Origin: Flavobacteriales bacterium UBA1937
Lineage (GTDB): Bacteria > Bacteroidota > Bacteroidia > Flavobacteriales > Weeksellaceae
Reading direction: 5' to 3'
NCBI GenBank assembly: GCA_002337005.1
Contig: DDFD01000038.1
Span: 223-39,241 of the forward strand
Length of the DNA stretch: 39,019 nucleotides
Part shown: positions 32,084 through 39,019 of the stretch, in pieces
Layout: every line of letters starts with the position of its first letter
Position numbering within the stretch: position 1 is the stretch's first letter
Notes under the pieces: model-generated
Database searches by the model: none
The model's input: only the letters and a program-made list of their open reading frames with translations
Told to the model about the DNA's origin: nothing
Position numbers and translations under genes: made by a program

Positions 32084-34207
32084 ATGAGAACCAAAATTCA
32101 AAATCAAAATCCTGATTTTCAAAACATCAGTTTTAATTCAAATTCTGAAAATTACACCTTTGAAAAAGACGGACTTCAGCTAAAATCTAAATATACCTCC
32201 GAAGACAGCAAAGAACTTGCCTCCAAAAGTTTCTCCGCAGGAATCTCCCCTTATTTACGAGGCCCATATTCTACGATGTATGTGCAAAAACCTTGGACAA
32301 TCCGTCAATATGCAGGTTTTTCTACTGCAGAAGAATCCAATGCTTTTTACAGACGAAATCTTGCAGCTGGTCAAAAAGGACTTTCCGTAGCGTTTGATTT
32401 GGCTACGCACAGAGGTTATGATTCTGACCATCCTAGAGTAGTTGGTGATGTAGGAAAAGCTGGTGTTGCCATAGATTCTGTAGAAGATATGAAGATTTTG
32501 TTTGACCAGATTCCGCTTGATCAAATTTCGGTTTCTATGACTATGAACGGTGCGGTTTTGCCAATTCTTTCGTTTTACATTGTAGCTGCAGAAGAACAAG
32601 GCGTTTCGCAAGACCAACTATCAGGAACCATACAAAATGATATTTTGAAGGAATTTATGGTGCGAAATACTTATATTTATCCACCAAGTCCTTCTATGAA
32701 AATCATTGCAGATATTTTTGAATACACTTCTAAAAATATTCCAAAATTTAATTCCATTTCTATTTCTGGTTATCATATGCAAGAAGCAGGAGCAACACCC
32801 GTTTTGGAAATGGCTTACACCTTAGCTGACGGTTTAGAATACGTAAGAACAGGGATAAAAGCAGGAATGAATGTAGATGATTTCGCACCGAGATTATCCT
32901 TTTTTTGGGCAATCGGGATGAATCATTTTATGGAAATTGCCAAAATGAGAGCTGCAAGATATATTTGGGCAAATCTTCTCACTCAATTTAATCCTCAAAA
33001 TCAAAAATCTTTAGCATTAAGAACTCATTCTCAGACTTCTGGCTGGAGTTTAACAGAACAAGAACCTTTCAATAATATTACAAGAACGGCAATCGAAGCA
33101 CTTTCTTCCGCTTTAGGAGGAACACAATCACTCCACACTAACGCTTTAGATGAAGCGATAGCTTTGCCAACGGATTATTCGGCAAAAATTGCAAGAAATA
33201 CACAAATTATTCTTCAGCAAGAATCTGGAATTTGTGACGTGGTAGATCCAATGGGAGGAAGCTATTTGGTAGAATCTCTTACTCAACAAATGATTGAGGA
33301 AGCGATGAAATATATAGACGAAGTAGAAAAAGAAGGCGGAATGACAAAAGCGATTGAAGCGGGAATTCCGAAAATGAGAATTGAAGAAGCTTCTGCCATT
33401 AAGCAAGCAAAAATAGACAGCGGTGAGGAGTTCATAATTGGTGTAAACTCCTTTAAATCAAGCCTTAAGCAACCAGAATTTGAAATTTTAGACATTGACA
33501 ATTCTGAGGTTAGAAGAAAACAAATTGAAAGATTAGAAAAAATAAAAGCTGAAAGAAAGACGGAGTCTGTCCTCCAAATATTAAATGCAATTCGTGAATG
33601 TGCAAAGTCTGGCAAAGGTAATTTATTAGAACTCTGTATTGAGGCTGCAAGAAGAAGAGTGACTTTAGGCGAAATGAGCGATGCAATGGAAGAAAGCTTC
33701 GGACGTTATAAAGCCAACATTAGAACCATTTCTGGAATATATGCTATGAATGCCAATAAAAATGAATATTTCGAAAAAGCAGTGGCGCTAACCCAAAAAT
33801 TCGAAGACGAGGAAGGTAGAAGACCAAGAATTATGGTTGCTAAAATGGGACAAGATGGTCATGACCGTGGCGCAAAAGTAGTAGCAACAGCATTTGCAGA
33901 TATGGGATTTGATGTAGATGTTGCTCCGCTATTCCAAACACCAGAAGAAGTAGCCAAACAAGCGGTGGAAAATGACATTCATATTTTGGGTGTTTCTTCT
34001 TTGGCTGCAGGTCACAAAACGTTGGTTCCGCAAGTGGTAGAAGAATTGAAAAAATTAGGTGCAGATGACATCACCATTGTAGTAGGTGGTGTAATTCCGC
34101 AGCAGGATTATGATTTTTTATATCAAAATGGGGCAGATTTTATCTTTGGACCTGGAACTAATTTACCGAAATCTGCAGTGGAGATTTTGGAGAGAATATT
34201 ACATTAA
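32084..34207 (+). CDS. scpA: Methylmalonyl-CoA mutase, large (catalytic, B12-binding) subunit
   Basis: 707 residues. The N-terminal TIM barrel has YSTMYVQKPWTIRQYAGFST, AFDLATHRGYDSDHPRV and NDILKEFMVRNTYIYPP (each strongly conserved). The C-terminal B12 domain (about 580-707) has the DxHxxG motif as Asp591, His593, Gly596 in GQDGHDRGAK, so it binds adenosylcobalamin base-off/His-on. It isomerises succinyl-CoA and R-methylmalonyl-CoA. The usual small subunit is not next to it: the next gene is an epimerase of another family and upstream is pflB. Its chaperone MeaB is at 1099-2085. It may work as a homodimer or with a partner encoded elsewhere. Confidence 0.95.
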   Translation: MRTKIQNQNPDFQNISFNSNSENYTFEKDGLQLKSKYTSEDSKELASKSFSAGISPYLRGPYSTMYVQKPWTIRQYAGFSTAEESNAFYRRNLAAGQKGLSVAFDLATHRGYDSDHPRVVGDVGKAGVAIDSVEDMKILFDQIPLDQISVSMTMNGAVLPILSFYIVAAEEQGVSQDQLSGTIQNDILKEFMVRNTYIYPPSPSMKIIADIFEYTSKNIPKFNSISISGYHMQEAGATPVLEMAYTLADGLEYVRTGIKAGMNVDDFAPRLSFFWAIGMNHFMEIAKMRAARYIWANLLTQFNPQNQKSLALRTHSQTSGWSLTEQEPFNNITRTAIEALSSALGGTQSLHTNALDEAIALPTDYSAKIARNTQIILQQESGICDVVDPMGGSYLVESLTQQMIEEAMKYIDEVEKEGGMTKAIEAGIPKMRIEEASAIKQAKIDSGEEFIIGVNSFKSSLKQPEFEILDIDNSEVRRKQIERLEKIKAERKTESVLQILNAIRECAKSGKGNLLELCIEAARRRVTLGEMSDAMEESFGRYKANIRTISGIYAMNANKNEYFEKAVALTQKFEDEEGRRPRIMVAKMGQDGHDRGAKVVATAFADMGFDVDVAPLFQTPEEVAKQAVENDIHILGVSSLAAGHKTLVPQVVEELKKLGADDITIVVGGVIPQQDYDFLYQNGADFIFGPGTNLPKSAVEILERILH

Positions 34208-34217
34208 CATATCTTTT

Positions 34218-34258
34218 TTGCCACGAATTCACAAAAATTATTCGTGAATTTGTGGCAA
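34218..34258. repeat. Hairpin TTGCCAC...GTGGCAA after the mutase gene
   Basis: TTGCCAC-g-AATTCAC pairs with GTGAATT-t-GTGGCAA around an 11-nt loop: two 7-bp stems with one mismatch. A T-run precedes it and no good one follows, so it is a weak plus-strand terminator but may act as one on RNA stability. Its form is that of a dispersed REP-like hairpin. Confidence 0.6.
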
Positions 34259-34271
34259 TTTAAAACCATAA

Positions 34272-35264
34272 ATGCAACTACATTTCCACAAAACCGAACT
34301 TCTTCTAAAAGAAACATTTTCCATCGCTTACGGAAATTATGACAAGCGAGATGCTTTGGTCGTAAAATTATCTCATTTAGGAAAAGACGGATATGGAGAG
34401 TGTGTTGCCATCAACTATTATGGAATAAATCTGGAGGAATTTGTTCAAAAATTAAAAGAAATTCAGCCTAAAATTGAAAGTCAAAAAATAATTCATCCAA
34501 AAGAATTTTTTTCGTTTTTAAAGCAATTTCATCTTCATCACTTTTTACTTTCGGCGCTAGATTGTGCGTATTGGGATTTATTTGGGAAGTTAGAAAACAA
34601 AAATTTTAACGAACTTAATCAACTGGAAAACAAAATTTTAACAGAAAGCTCCATCACCATTTCGATTGCAGAAATAGATGAACAAATTAGGAAAATAGAA
34701 AACAGCTCTTGGAAAAAGTTTAAGGTAAAGTGCAATGGATTTAATCCAAAAAACACAGAAAAATTATTGAATTTAAACCAAAATATTGCACTAGACGCCA
34801 ATGCAAGTTTCACCAAAGAGGATTGTCTATTTATTCAAGAAACGCCTGAGTTCCGAAAATTAATGTACATAGAACAGCCTTTAGAAATAGGGAATTTCGG
34901 AATCCTAAAAAACAGCAAGTCTGTTAATTGGATGGCAGACGAAGATTGCCAAGACATTACTTTTTTAGAAAAATTAAAAACGCATTATTCTTCCATTAAT
35001 ATCAAACTAATGAAATGCGGAGGTTTAACTCCTGCGTTAGAAATGATAACTGAAGCCAAAAAACAGGGCTACAAAATTATGCTAGGATGTATGACGGAAA
35101 GCTCTATAGGAATTTCGGCTGGTTGCGCGATAGCTAGTTTACTCGATTTTGCGGATTTAGACGGCGCAAATTTAATCTCAAACGACTATGCAACAGGCAG
35201 TTTTGTGGAAAACGGTAAAATTATTCTTTCTGAAAAACCAGGACTTGGAATTGCCTTATTGTAA
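34272..35264 (+). CDS. Dipeptide epimerase (L-Ala-D/L-Glu epimerase type, enolase superfamily)
   Basis: 330 residues of the mandelate racemase/enolase fold. The acid-base pair is Lys153 in FKVKCNG (KxK motif) and Lys248 in NIKLMKCGG. Metal ligands are Asp175 (LDANASF), Glu201 (YIEQPL) and Asp223 (MADED). An ADLDG motif near the C-terminus fits the dipeptide epimerase DxD signature. Such enzymes epimerise dipeptides, often L-Ala-D-Glu from murein recycling; the exact dipeptide cannot be read here. It lies 64 nt after the mutase, behind the hairpin. Confidence 0.85.
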   Translation: MQLHFHKTELLLKETFSIAYGNYDKRDALVVKLSHLGKDGYGECVAINYYGINLEEFVQKLKEIQPKIESQKIIHPKEFFSFLKQFHLHHFLLSALDCAYWDLFGKLENKNFNELNQLENKILTESSITISIAEIDEQIRKIENSSWKKFKVKCNGFNPKNTEKLLNLNQNIALDANASFTKEDCLFIQETPEFRKLMYIEQPLEIGNFGILKNSKSVNWMADEDCQDITFLEKLKTHYSSINIKLMKCGGLTPALEMITEAKKQGYKIMLGCMTESSIGISAGCAIASLLDFADLDGANLISNDYATGSFVENGKIILSEKPGLGIALL

Positions 35265-35370
35265 ATTCTTCAGCAAAAAACCTAACAAATATCATTGAAA
35301 TCAATCATATTTTAAATTTTATAAGTTTTTGAAATTCGTTGTAACTTTATGTGTATTAAATTTCTAAACT

Positions 35371-35574
35371 ATGGAAACTACTACTTTGCAGAAAATCAAC
35401 AACTTAATAAAAGACTTACCAGATTACTTAGCCGAAGAATTACTAGAATACGTAGAATTTCTAGTTTATAAATTTCATAAAGATGAAAATCTAAGTGACG
35501 ACCAAAAAAGGGTTATCCTAAGAGGCTTGGAAGACATAAAATATGGCAGAACTCATTTAGAACCAGAAAAATAA
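35371..35574 (+). CDS. DUF2281-like antitoxin, orphan
   Basis: 67 residues. It begins TTLQKINNLIKDLPDYLAEE, then LLEYVEFLVYKFH, which is the DUF2281 pattern often found as the antitoxin of a RelE/ParE- or PIN-type toxin. The tail (DDQKRVILRGLEDIKYGRTH) is the probable toxin-binding part. No toxin gene follows: the stop is 26 nt from the convergent stop of the next gene. It is therefore an orphan. TAACTTTA at 35342-35349 (one mismatch) is a possible -7 box. No terminator was seen. Confidence 0.7.
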   Translation: METTTLQKINNLIKDLPDYLAEELLEYVEFLVYKFHKDENLSDDQKRVILRGLEDIKYGRTHLEPEK

Positions 35575-35600
35575 TTTTTACTATTTAATCTAAATTTGAT

Positions 35601-36110
35601 TTAAGAATCTGTAAAATCTGTAGTAAAGTTCAATTTCAGTTTTACTCTAGAACTCACGGAAGTTTCTGCGCAAGTAGCAGGTTTCCAAGGTGTTTTAATT
35701 CTTAATAATGAAAACTTAAGGTCAACAATAAACATTTCTGCATTTTGAACTTTAGGTTCCACCACTATATTTTTCATTTTACCATCTTTATCCACATCAA
35801 AACTTACATAGAATGTTCCGTTTAGAGAATAAGAATTTCTATCTAAATAGGCGTTAGCATATTTCTTAAGCTGTTTTACAAAAACGTCTTCACCACCTGG
35901 AAATTCTGCTTTTGTGAATTGAGTGTTAAAATCAGATTTCTTGCAAGTGTAAACTTTGTTGAGCGTAAAAGGTTGTTTAATTTCTAATCTAAAAGTATTT
36001 CTACCGTTTTCAGATAGTAATAATTGGTCTTCGTTTCTCATATCTTCCACATCATTTTGTGCAAAAACAAATGATGAAAAGAATAAACTCATTAAAAGTA
36101 ATTTTTTCAT
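35601..36110 (-). CDS. Exported TonB-C-terminal-like protein (copy 3)
   Basis: 169 residues with the signal peptide MKKLLLMSLFFSSFVFAQ. After a variable region (about 19-65) comes the TonB-C-like domain: AEFPGGEDVFVKQL, SFDVDKDGKMKNI, VQNAEMF, then KTPWKPA. It aligns along its whole length with the protein at 2506-2922 and shares FPGGE, the DxDGKxKN and the NAEMF/NSEMF patterns, so the two are recent paralogues. Like that protein it lacks a membrane anchor. Its -7 box TAACTTTA (36155-36162) abuts the lysA terminator. Role unknown. Confidence 0.7.
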   Translation of the reverse strand: MKKLLLMSLFFSSFVFAQNDVEDMRNEDQLLLSENGRNTFRLEIKQPFTLNKVYTCKKSDFNTQFTKAEFPGGEDVFVKQLKKYANAYLDRNSYSLNGTFYVSFDVDKDGKMKNIVVEPKVQNAEMFIVDLKFSLLRIKTPWKPATCAETSVSSRVKLKLNFTTDFTDS

Positions 36111-36160
36111 TTTTTTAATTTTTTTGGATGAAGATTTACCTAAAAATTAGACCATAAAGT

Positions 36161-36194
36161 TACAAAAAAAGGCTGCAAATTATTTACAGCCTTT
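36161..36194 (-). terminator. Terminator after lysA
   Basis: On the minus strand AAAGGCTG (36194-36187) pairs with CAGCCTTT (36175-36168), followed by T7. It lies 11 nt after the lysA stop. Confidence 0.9.
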
Positions 36195-36204
36195 CATTTA
36201 TTTT

Positions 36205-37404
36205 TTACAAAACTTCAATTTGATTTTTCAATAAATCATCGAATTCTTCTCTTTTTCTAATGAGGTGTGCTTTTCCGTCTAAGAAAAGAACTTCGGCAGG
36301 TTTTAGTCTAGAATTGAAATTAGAACTCATTTCAAAACCATAAGCTCCAGCATTTCTAAACACCAAAACATCACTTTCCCTTACTTCGTGTAATTTTCTA
36401 TCCCATGCAAAAGTATCGGTTTCACAGATATTACCAACTACCGTGTAGATTCTCTCTGGACCTTTAGGATTGCTTAGATTTTCTATAATGTGGTAAGAAT
36501 CATAAAACATAGGTCTTATTAGATGATTAAAACCAGAATTCACTCCTACAAAAACAGTTGCTGTAGTTTGCTTAATTACATTAGATTTTACCAAAAAATG
36601 ACCAGATTTTGACACCAAATATTTACCTGGCTCAAACCAAAGCTCGAAATCTTTCCCCGTCTCTTTTTTGAATTTGGAAACTGCTTTTTCTACTTTTTTG
36701 CCTAAAGATTTCACATCTGTTTCCATCTCGTCTTTTTTGTAAGGAACTTTGAAACCACTTCCCATATCAATATATTTTAGATTTGGAAAATTCTCAGAAA
36801 GCTCAAACATAATTTCTAAACCTTGTAAGAAAACATCTGGGTCTTTTATTTCGCTTCCTGTATGCATGTGAAGTCCTTCTACATTTACACCCGTAGTTTT
36901 CATCACTCTTTCAATATGACGAAGTTGATGAATAGAAATCCCAAATTTAGAATCGATATGACCTGTAGAAATTTTATAGTTTCCACCTGCGAAAATATGC
37001 GGATTAATTCTAATAAAAATAGGATAACTATTCCCAAATTTATTCCCGAATTGTTCTAAAATAGAAATGTTATCAATATTAATATGTACTTTCTCTGCCA
37101 TTGCCTCTTCTATCTCTGCTAGATCTACACAGTTAGGCGTGAAGAGAATTCTCTCTGGCGTAAAACCAGCCTTCAACCCTAATTTTACCTCATTGATGGA
37201 AACACAGTCTAAGTTAGCACCTAATTTTTCTACATATTTTAAGATATTAATATTGGTAAGAGATTTACAAGCGTAGAAAAACTTGGTTTGCTCTCCGAAA
37301 GAAGTTTTTAGTTTTTCGTACTGAGTTTTAATAGAATCTGCTTCATAAACATAAACCGGTGTACCGAATTCCTGTGCAATGTTCAATAAATCTTGGTTGG
37401 TCAT
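36205..37404 (-). CDS. lysA: Diaminopimelate decarboxylase
   Basis: 399 residues of the fold III PLP-dependent decarboxylases. PLP Lys47 is in FYACKSLTN, then come HTGSEI, DMGSGF (phosphate-binding Gly-rich), WFEPGKYLV, the PMFYDSYHII segment and NICETDTFAWDR, where the catalytic Cys from the other subunit is expected. It makes L-lysine from meso-diaminopimelate, the last step of lysine synthesis. It is single, with a terminator after it. Upstream on the same strand are a Lys-rich 31-codon ORF and a terminator hairpin, which suggest transcription attenuation by lysine (see finding). Confidence 0.94.
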   Translation of the reverse strand: MTNQDLLNIAQEFGTPVYVYEADSIKTQYEKLKTSFGEQTKFFYACKSLTNINILKYVEKLGANLDCVSINEVKLGLKAGFTPERILFTPNCVDLAEIEEAMAEKVHINIDNISILEQFGNKFGNSYPIFIRINPHIFAGGNYKISTGHIDSKFGISIHQLRHIERVMKTTGVNVEGLHMHTGSEIKDPDVFLQGLEIMFELSENFPNLKYIDMGSGFKVPYKKDEMETDVKSLGKKVEKAVSKFKKETGKDFELWFEPGKYLVSKSGHFLVKSNVIKQTTATVFVGVNSGFNHLIRPMFYDSYHIIENLSNPKGPERIYTVVGNICETDTFAWDRKLHEVRESDVLVFRNAGAYGFEMSSNFNSRLKPAEVLFLDGKAHLIRKREEFDDLLKNQIEVL

Positions 37405-37431
37405 AGGGTCAAATTTTTAATTTTTAAAACA

Positions 37432-37467
37432 TAAAAAAAGCAGGACTTTTCTATCAAGAGCCTGCTA
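37432..37467 (-). terminator. Terminator (attenuator candidate) between the leader ORF and lysA
   Basis: On the minus strand AGCAGG (37466-37461) pairs with CCTGCT (37444-37439), with an inner CUCUU/AAAAG stem, followed by a T-run of six or more. The left arm (37465-37456) can instead pair with 37503-37511 at the end of the leader ORF, so two exclusive structures exist. Confidence 0.8.
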
Positions 37468-37497
37468 AGTATGTAAATTTCTTTTATTTCAATATAA

Positions 37498-37593
37498 TTA
37501 TTGCAGCTCCTCAGAATAAGACCATTTCTTAGCCTTAGAAAAGTATTTCTTTCCCTTAGAAGAAGTAGATTTTATCTTTAGAATTGCGTTCAT
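37498..37593 (-). CDS. 31-codon lysine-rich leader ORF upstream of lysA
   Basis: On the minus strand, ATG at 37593, TAA at 37500-37498. The peptide starts MNAILKIKSTSSKGKK and has eight Lys among 31 residues (codons 6, 8, 13, 15, 16, 20, 22, 23), with Trp24 and an end SYSEELQ. It is preceded by a very good promoter (TTTG-N20-TATTTTTG) and followed by a terminator 31 nt after the stop. It could be a leader peptide controlling lysA or a stand-alone basic micro-protein; I do not recognise it as a known protein. No Shine-Dalgarno, as is normal here. Confidence 0.65.
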   Translation of the reverse strand: MNAILKIKSTSSKGKKYFSKAKKWSYSEELQ

Positions 37594-37619
37594 TTTTAAT
37601 TTTTTATCTAAATTTTTGC

Positions 37620-37651
37620 CAAAAATAAGAGATAATGTTCAATTATACAAA
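37620..37651 (-). promoter_or_regulatory. Promoter of the lysA leader, TTTG-N20-TATTTTTG
   Basis: On the minus strand the -33 TTTG is 37651-37648 and the -7 TATTTTTG is 37627-37620, spaced 20 nt. Predicted start near 37614, about 20 nt before the leader ATG. The only candidate nearer lysA is AAAATTTG ending 6 nt before its ATG, with one mismatch and no -33. Confidence 0.7.
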
Positions 37652-37661
37652 ATTTTTAGTG

Positions 37662-38885
37662 CTATTTTTCAGGAAGTTGTACAATTTCATATTCTTTTTT
37701 CAGTAAAGAGAGTTTCAACTCGTTGGTAATTTCTGGTGTTACCTTCTTTACTTCTATCTGTAGTTTATTAATCTTCTCTCTAGACTGTATCTGGTGATAT
37801 AGCTCATAATACCCAAAACCAATGAGTTTCCCTTTTTCTATAACCAAGAAAGACTTTTCACCGAGATTTCTGCCTTTTCCTATCCAGATTTCGTTTCTGT
37901 TTTTAAGGGAAATGGCTTTTTCTAAAAGCTGATGATCTATTAACAAATCATCTTGATTGATATAATTTTTTACTTTATTTCCTTGCGAAAAATTTTTGAA
38001 TTTAAGAATTGGTTTTTCTTGATGCTTTGAATTTTTATCAACCCAATATTTATCATTTTTATAGAATAAACCATATGGCAAAAACTGTTTTTTGACTTGT
38101 TCTCTATTGATTAAAATCAGCTTGGCAATCGTATCCGTTCCCGTAAGTTCGTAAGTAATTTGCTCTACTTCTTCTTGAATTTCAATAAATTTCTTTGATT
38201 TAGAATTAAAAATTTTCTTTGAAACCTTAAATAAATCATCTACGTATTCCTCAAAAATAATTCCGCCAGAGGCATTTTGGAAATACAAAAAACCTTTTTC
38301 TGAGGGCAAGTCTTGGGTTAATTCTTTAATCTTGTTGATATAGTTTTTAGCATTACTCTCTTCGTGATGCTGTTGGATAATCTCTTTGCTATTATCTTTG
38401 GTTTTCAACAATTTAAAAAGCTCCAAAGTTGCTCTAGCATCACCACTAGCTCGGTGTTCATCTACCAAAGGAATTCCGATGGATTTGCACAATTTCCCTA
38501 GAGAATAGCTATCTTCATCAGGAATTAATTTTTTCGCTAAAGGAATGGTATCTAACGTGTTGATTTTAAAATCATAACCCAATCTTTTGAAACTCTGACG
38601 AAGCATTCTATAATCAAAATCAATATTATGCCCAACCAAGGTTGTTCCGTCTGTAATTTCGATGATTCTTTTGGCAATTTCGTGAAATTTAGGAGCAGAT
38701 TTTACCATTTTTGGAGTGATTTTGGTCAATTTCTGCACAAAAGGAGTAATATCACTTTCAGGATTTACTAGAGAAATAAATTGGTCTGTAATTATGTGAC
38801 CATCATACCGAAAAATAGCAACTTCTATGATGCTTTCTTTTCGGTAGCCAGCTCCGTTACTTTCTATGTCTATTATGGTGTACAT
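37662..38885 (-). CDS. DnaQ-like DEDDh 3'-5' exonuclease fused to a degenerate GIY-YIG domain
   Basis: 407 residues. The exonuclease (about 1-165) has all DEDDh residues: Asp6 and Glu8 (DIESNG), GHNIDFD with Asp88, and HRASGDA with His143 and Asp148. The middle (about 193-275) aligns with the UvrC-type GIY-YIG domain of related Bacteroidota proteins (GFLYFQNASGGIIF, then EIQEEVEQITYELTGT), but the YIG motif is replaced by FEEYVDD, so nuclease activity of this part is probably lost. The C-terminus (about 280-407) is the usual unassigned tail. The family resembles Cho/PolIII-epsilon fusions used in DNA repair. The start at 38885 follows a heptad repeat leader. Confidence 0.88.
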   Translation of the reverse strand: MYTIIDIESNGAGYRKESIIEVAIFRYDGHIITDQFISLVNPESDITPFVQKLTKITPKMVKSAPKFHEIAKRIIEITDGTTLVGHNIDFDYRMLRQSFKRLGYDFKINTLDTIPLAKKLIPDEDSYSLGKLCKSIGIPLVDEHRASGDARATLELFKLLKTKDNSKEIIQQHHEESNAKNYINKIKELTQDLPSEKGFLYFQNASGGIIFEEYVDDLFKVSKKIFNSKSKKFIEIQEEVEQITYELTGTDTIAKLILINREQVKKQFLPYGLFYKNDKYWVDKNSKHQEKPILKFKNFSQGNKVKNYINQDDLLIDHQLLEKAISLKNRNEIWIGKGRNLGEKSFLVIEKGKLIGFGYYELYHQIQSREKINKLQIEVKKVTPEITNELKLSLLKKEYEIVQLPEK

Positions 38886-38890
38886 TATTT

Positions 38891-38918
38891 TGCTTTCAGC
38901 AATCTGCTTTCAGCAAAA
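38891..38918. repeat. 7-bp period repeat in the exonuclease leader (14-bp unit twice)
   Basis: TGCTTTCAGCAATC (38891-38904) is followed by TGCTTTCAGCAAAA (38905-38918), i.e. heptads TGCTTTC, AGCAATC, TGCTTTC, AGCAAAA. It starts 6 bp upstream of the ATG of the minus-strand gene. Confidence 0.7.
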
Positions 38919-38943
38919 AGTGAATGCAGAATTTTAATAAAAT

Positions 38944-38978
38944 TTCCCACAAATTTACATTTTAAAAATTTGTGGGAA
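38944..38978. repeat. Perfect 13-bp inverted repeat near the right edge
   Basis: TTCCCACAAATTT (38944-38956) pairs exactly with AAATTTGTGGGAA (38966-38978) around a 9-nt loop. Neither side has a long T-run. It could be a terminator/REP-like hairpin for a gene beyond the window or an operator for the exonuclease gene; its arms are loosely like those at 34218-34258. Confidence 0.65.
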
Positions 38979-39019
38979 TGATAAATTTCTATAAAATTAT
39001 TGTTTGATCAATTTAGTTG

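Noticed and set aside
36205..37432. L-box lysine riboswitch upstream of lysA
   Set aside because: The leader is short and contains an ORF plus one hairpin; the multi-helix L-box core is not seen.

Overview
The window is AT-rich chromosomal DNA of a member of the phylum Bacteroidota, class Flavobacteriia. The grounds are: promoters of the Bacteroidota type (TTTG at about -33 and TAnnTTTG at about -7), near-absence of Shine-Dalgarno sequences, and flavobacterial gene orders (miaB, sigma-54 activator, lptE, TPR protein; and bamD, rpoZ, coaBC, DUF4835/PorD, recN). The protein flavour is that of the Chryseobacterium/Weeksellaceae branch. A pyruvate formate-lyase operon and a class I fumarase point to a facultative anaerobe, for example Cloacibacterium-like; that genus guess is inference. 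No rRNA, tRNA, CRISPR, prophage or insertion sequence was seen.

Layout. Positions 1-3650: a truncated M48 metalloprotease lipoprotein, a DUF4251 lipoprotein, meaB, a cytochrome c lipoprotein and two exported TonB-C-terminal-like proteins. 3660-8870: miaB, a sigma-54 activator, lptE and a Glu-rich TPR protein, ending at a bidirectional terminator. 8887-11400 (minus): tatD, tcdA, rnpA and DUF4126, apparently one operon read leftward. 11440-19910: a TetR regulator, bamD, rpoZ, coaBC, DUF4835/PorD, recN and an ABC exporter pair. 19930-21700: class I fumarase. 21748-21848: a large cruciform repeat. 21865-24366: a four-domain CoA-disulfide-reductase/rhodanese/TusA/DsrE protein. 24570-26461: a small membrane protein, a repeat-filled 434-bp gap, and prfA. 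26496-28464 (minus): a PPP phosphatase plus Hanks-type kinase pair. 28570-31804 (minus): pflB-pflA with a palindromic operator candidate. 32050-35264: methylmalonyl-CoA mutase large subunit and a dipeptide epimerase. 35371-39019: an orphan DUF2281 antitoxin-like gene, a third TonB-like protein, lysA with a lysine-rich leader ORF and terminator, and a DnaQ exonuclease fused to a degenerate GIY-YIG domain.

How the genes fit together. MeaB is the chaperone of B12-dependent methylmalonyl-CoA mutase, so two parts of propionate/succinate interconversion lie in the window, with class I fumarase and pyruvate formate-lyase in the same fermentative carbon network. BamD, LptE and DUF4835/PorD serve the outer membrane and the type IX secretion route.

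Most interesting structures: (1) a Lys-rich 31-codon leader ORF followed by a terminator just upstream of lysA, with a mutually exclusive antiterminator pairing, which looks like classical lysine attenuation; (2) degenerate tandem repeats with an exact 7-bp period but different unit sequences in front of at least six operons; (3) nested palindromic repeats before prfA; (4) a compact phosphatase-kinase operon; (5) several genes whose -7 box ends only 3-6 nt before the ATG, implying leaderless mRNAs.
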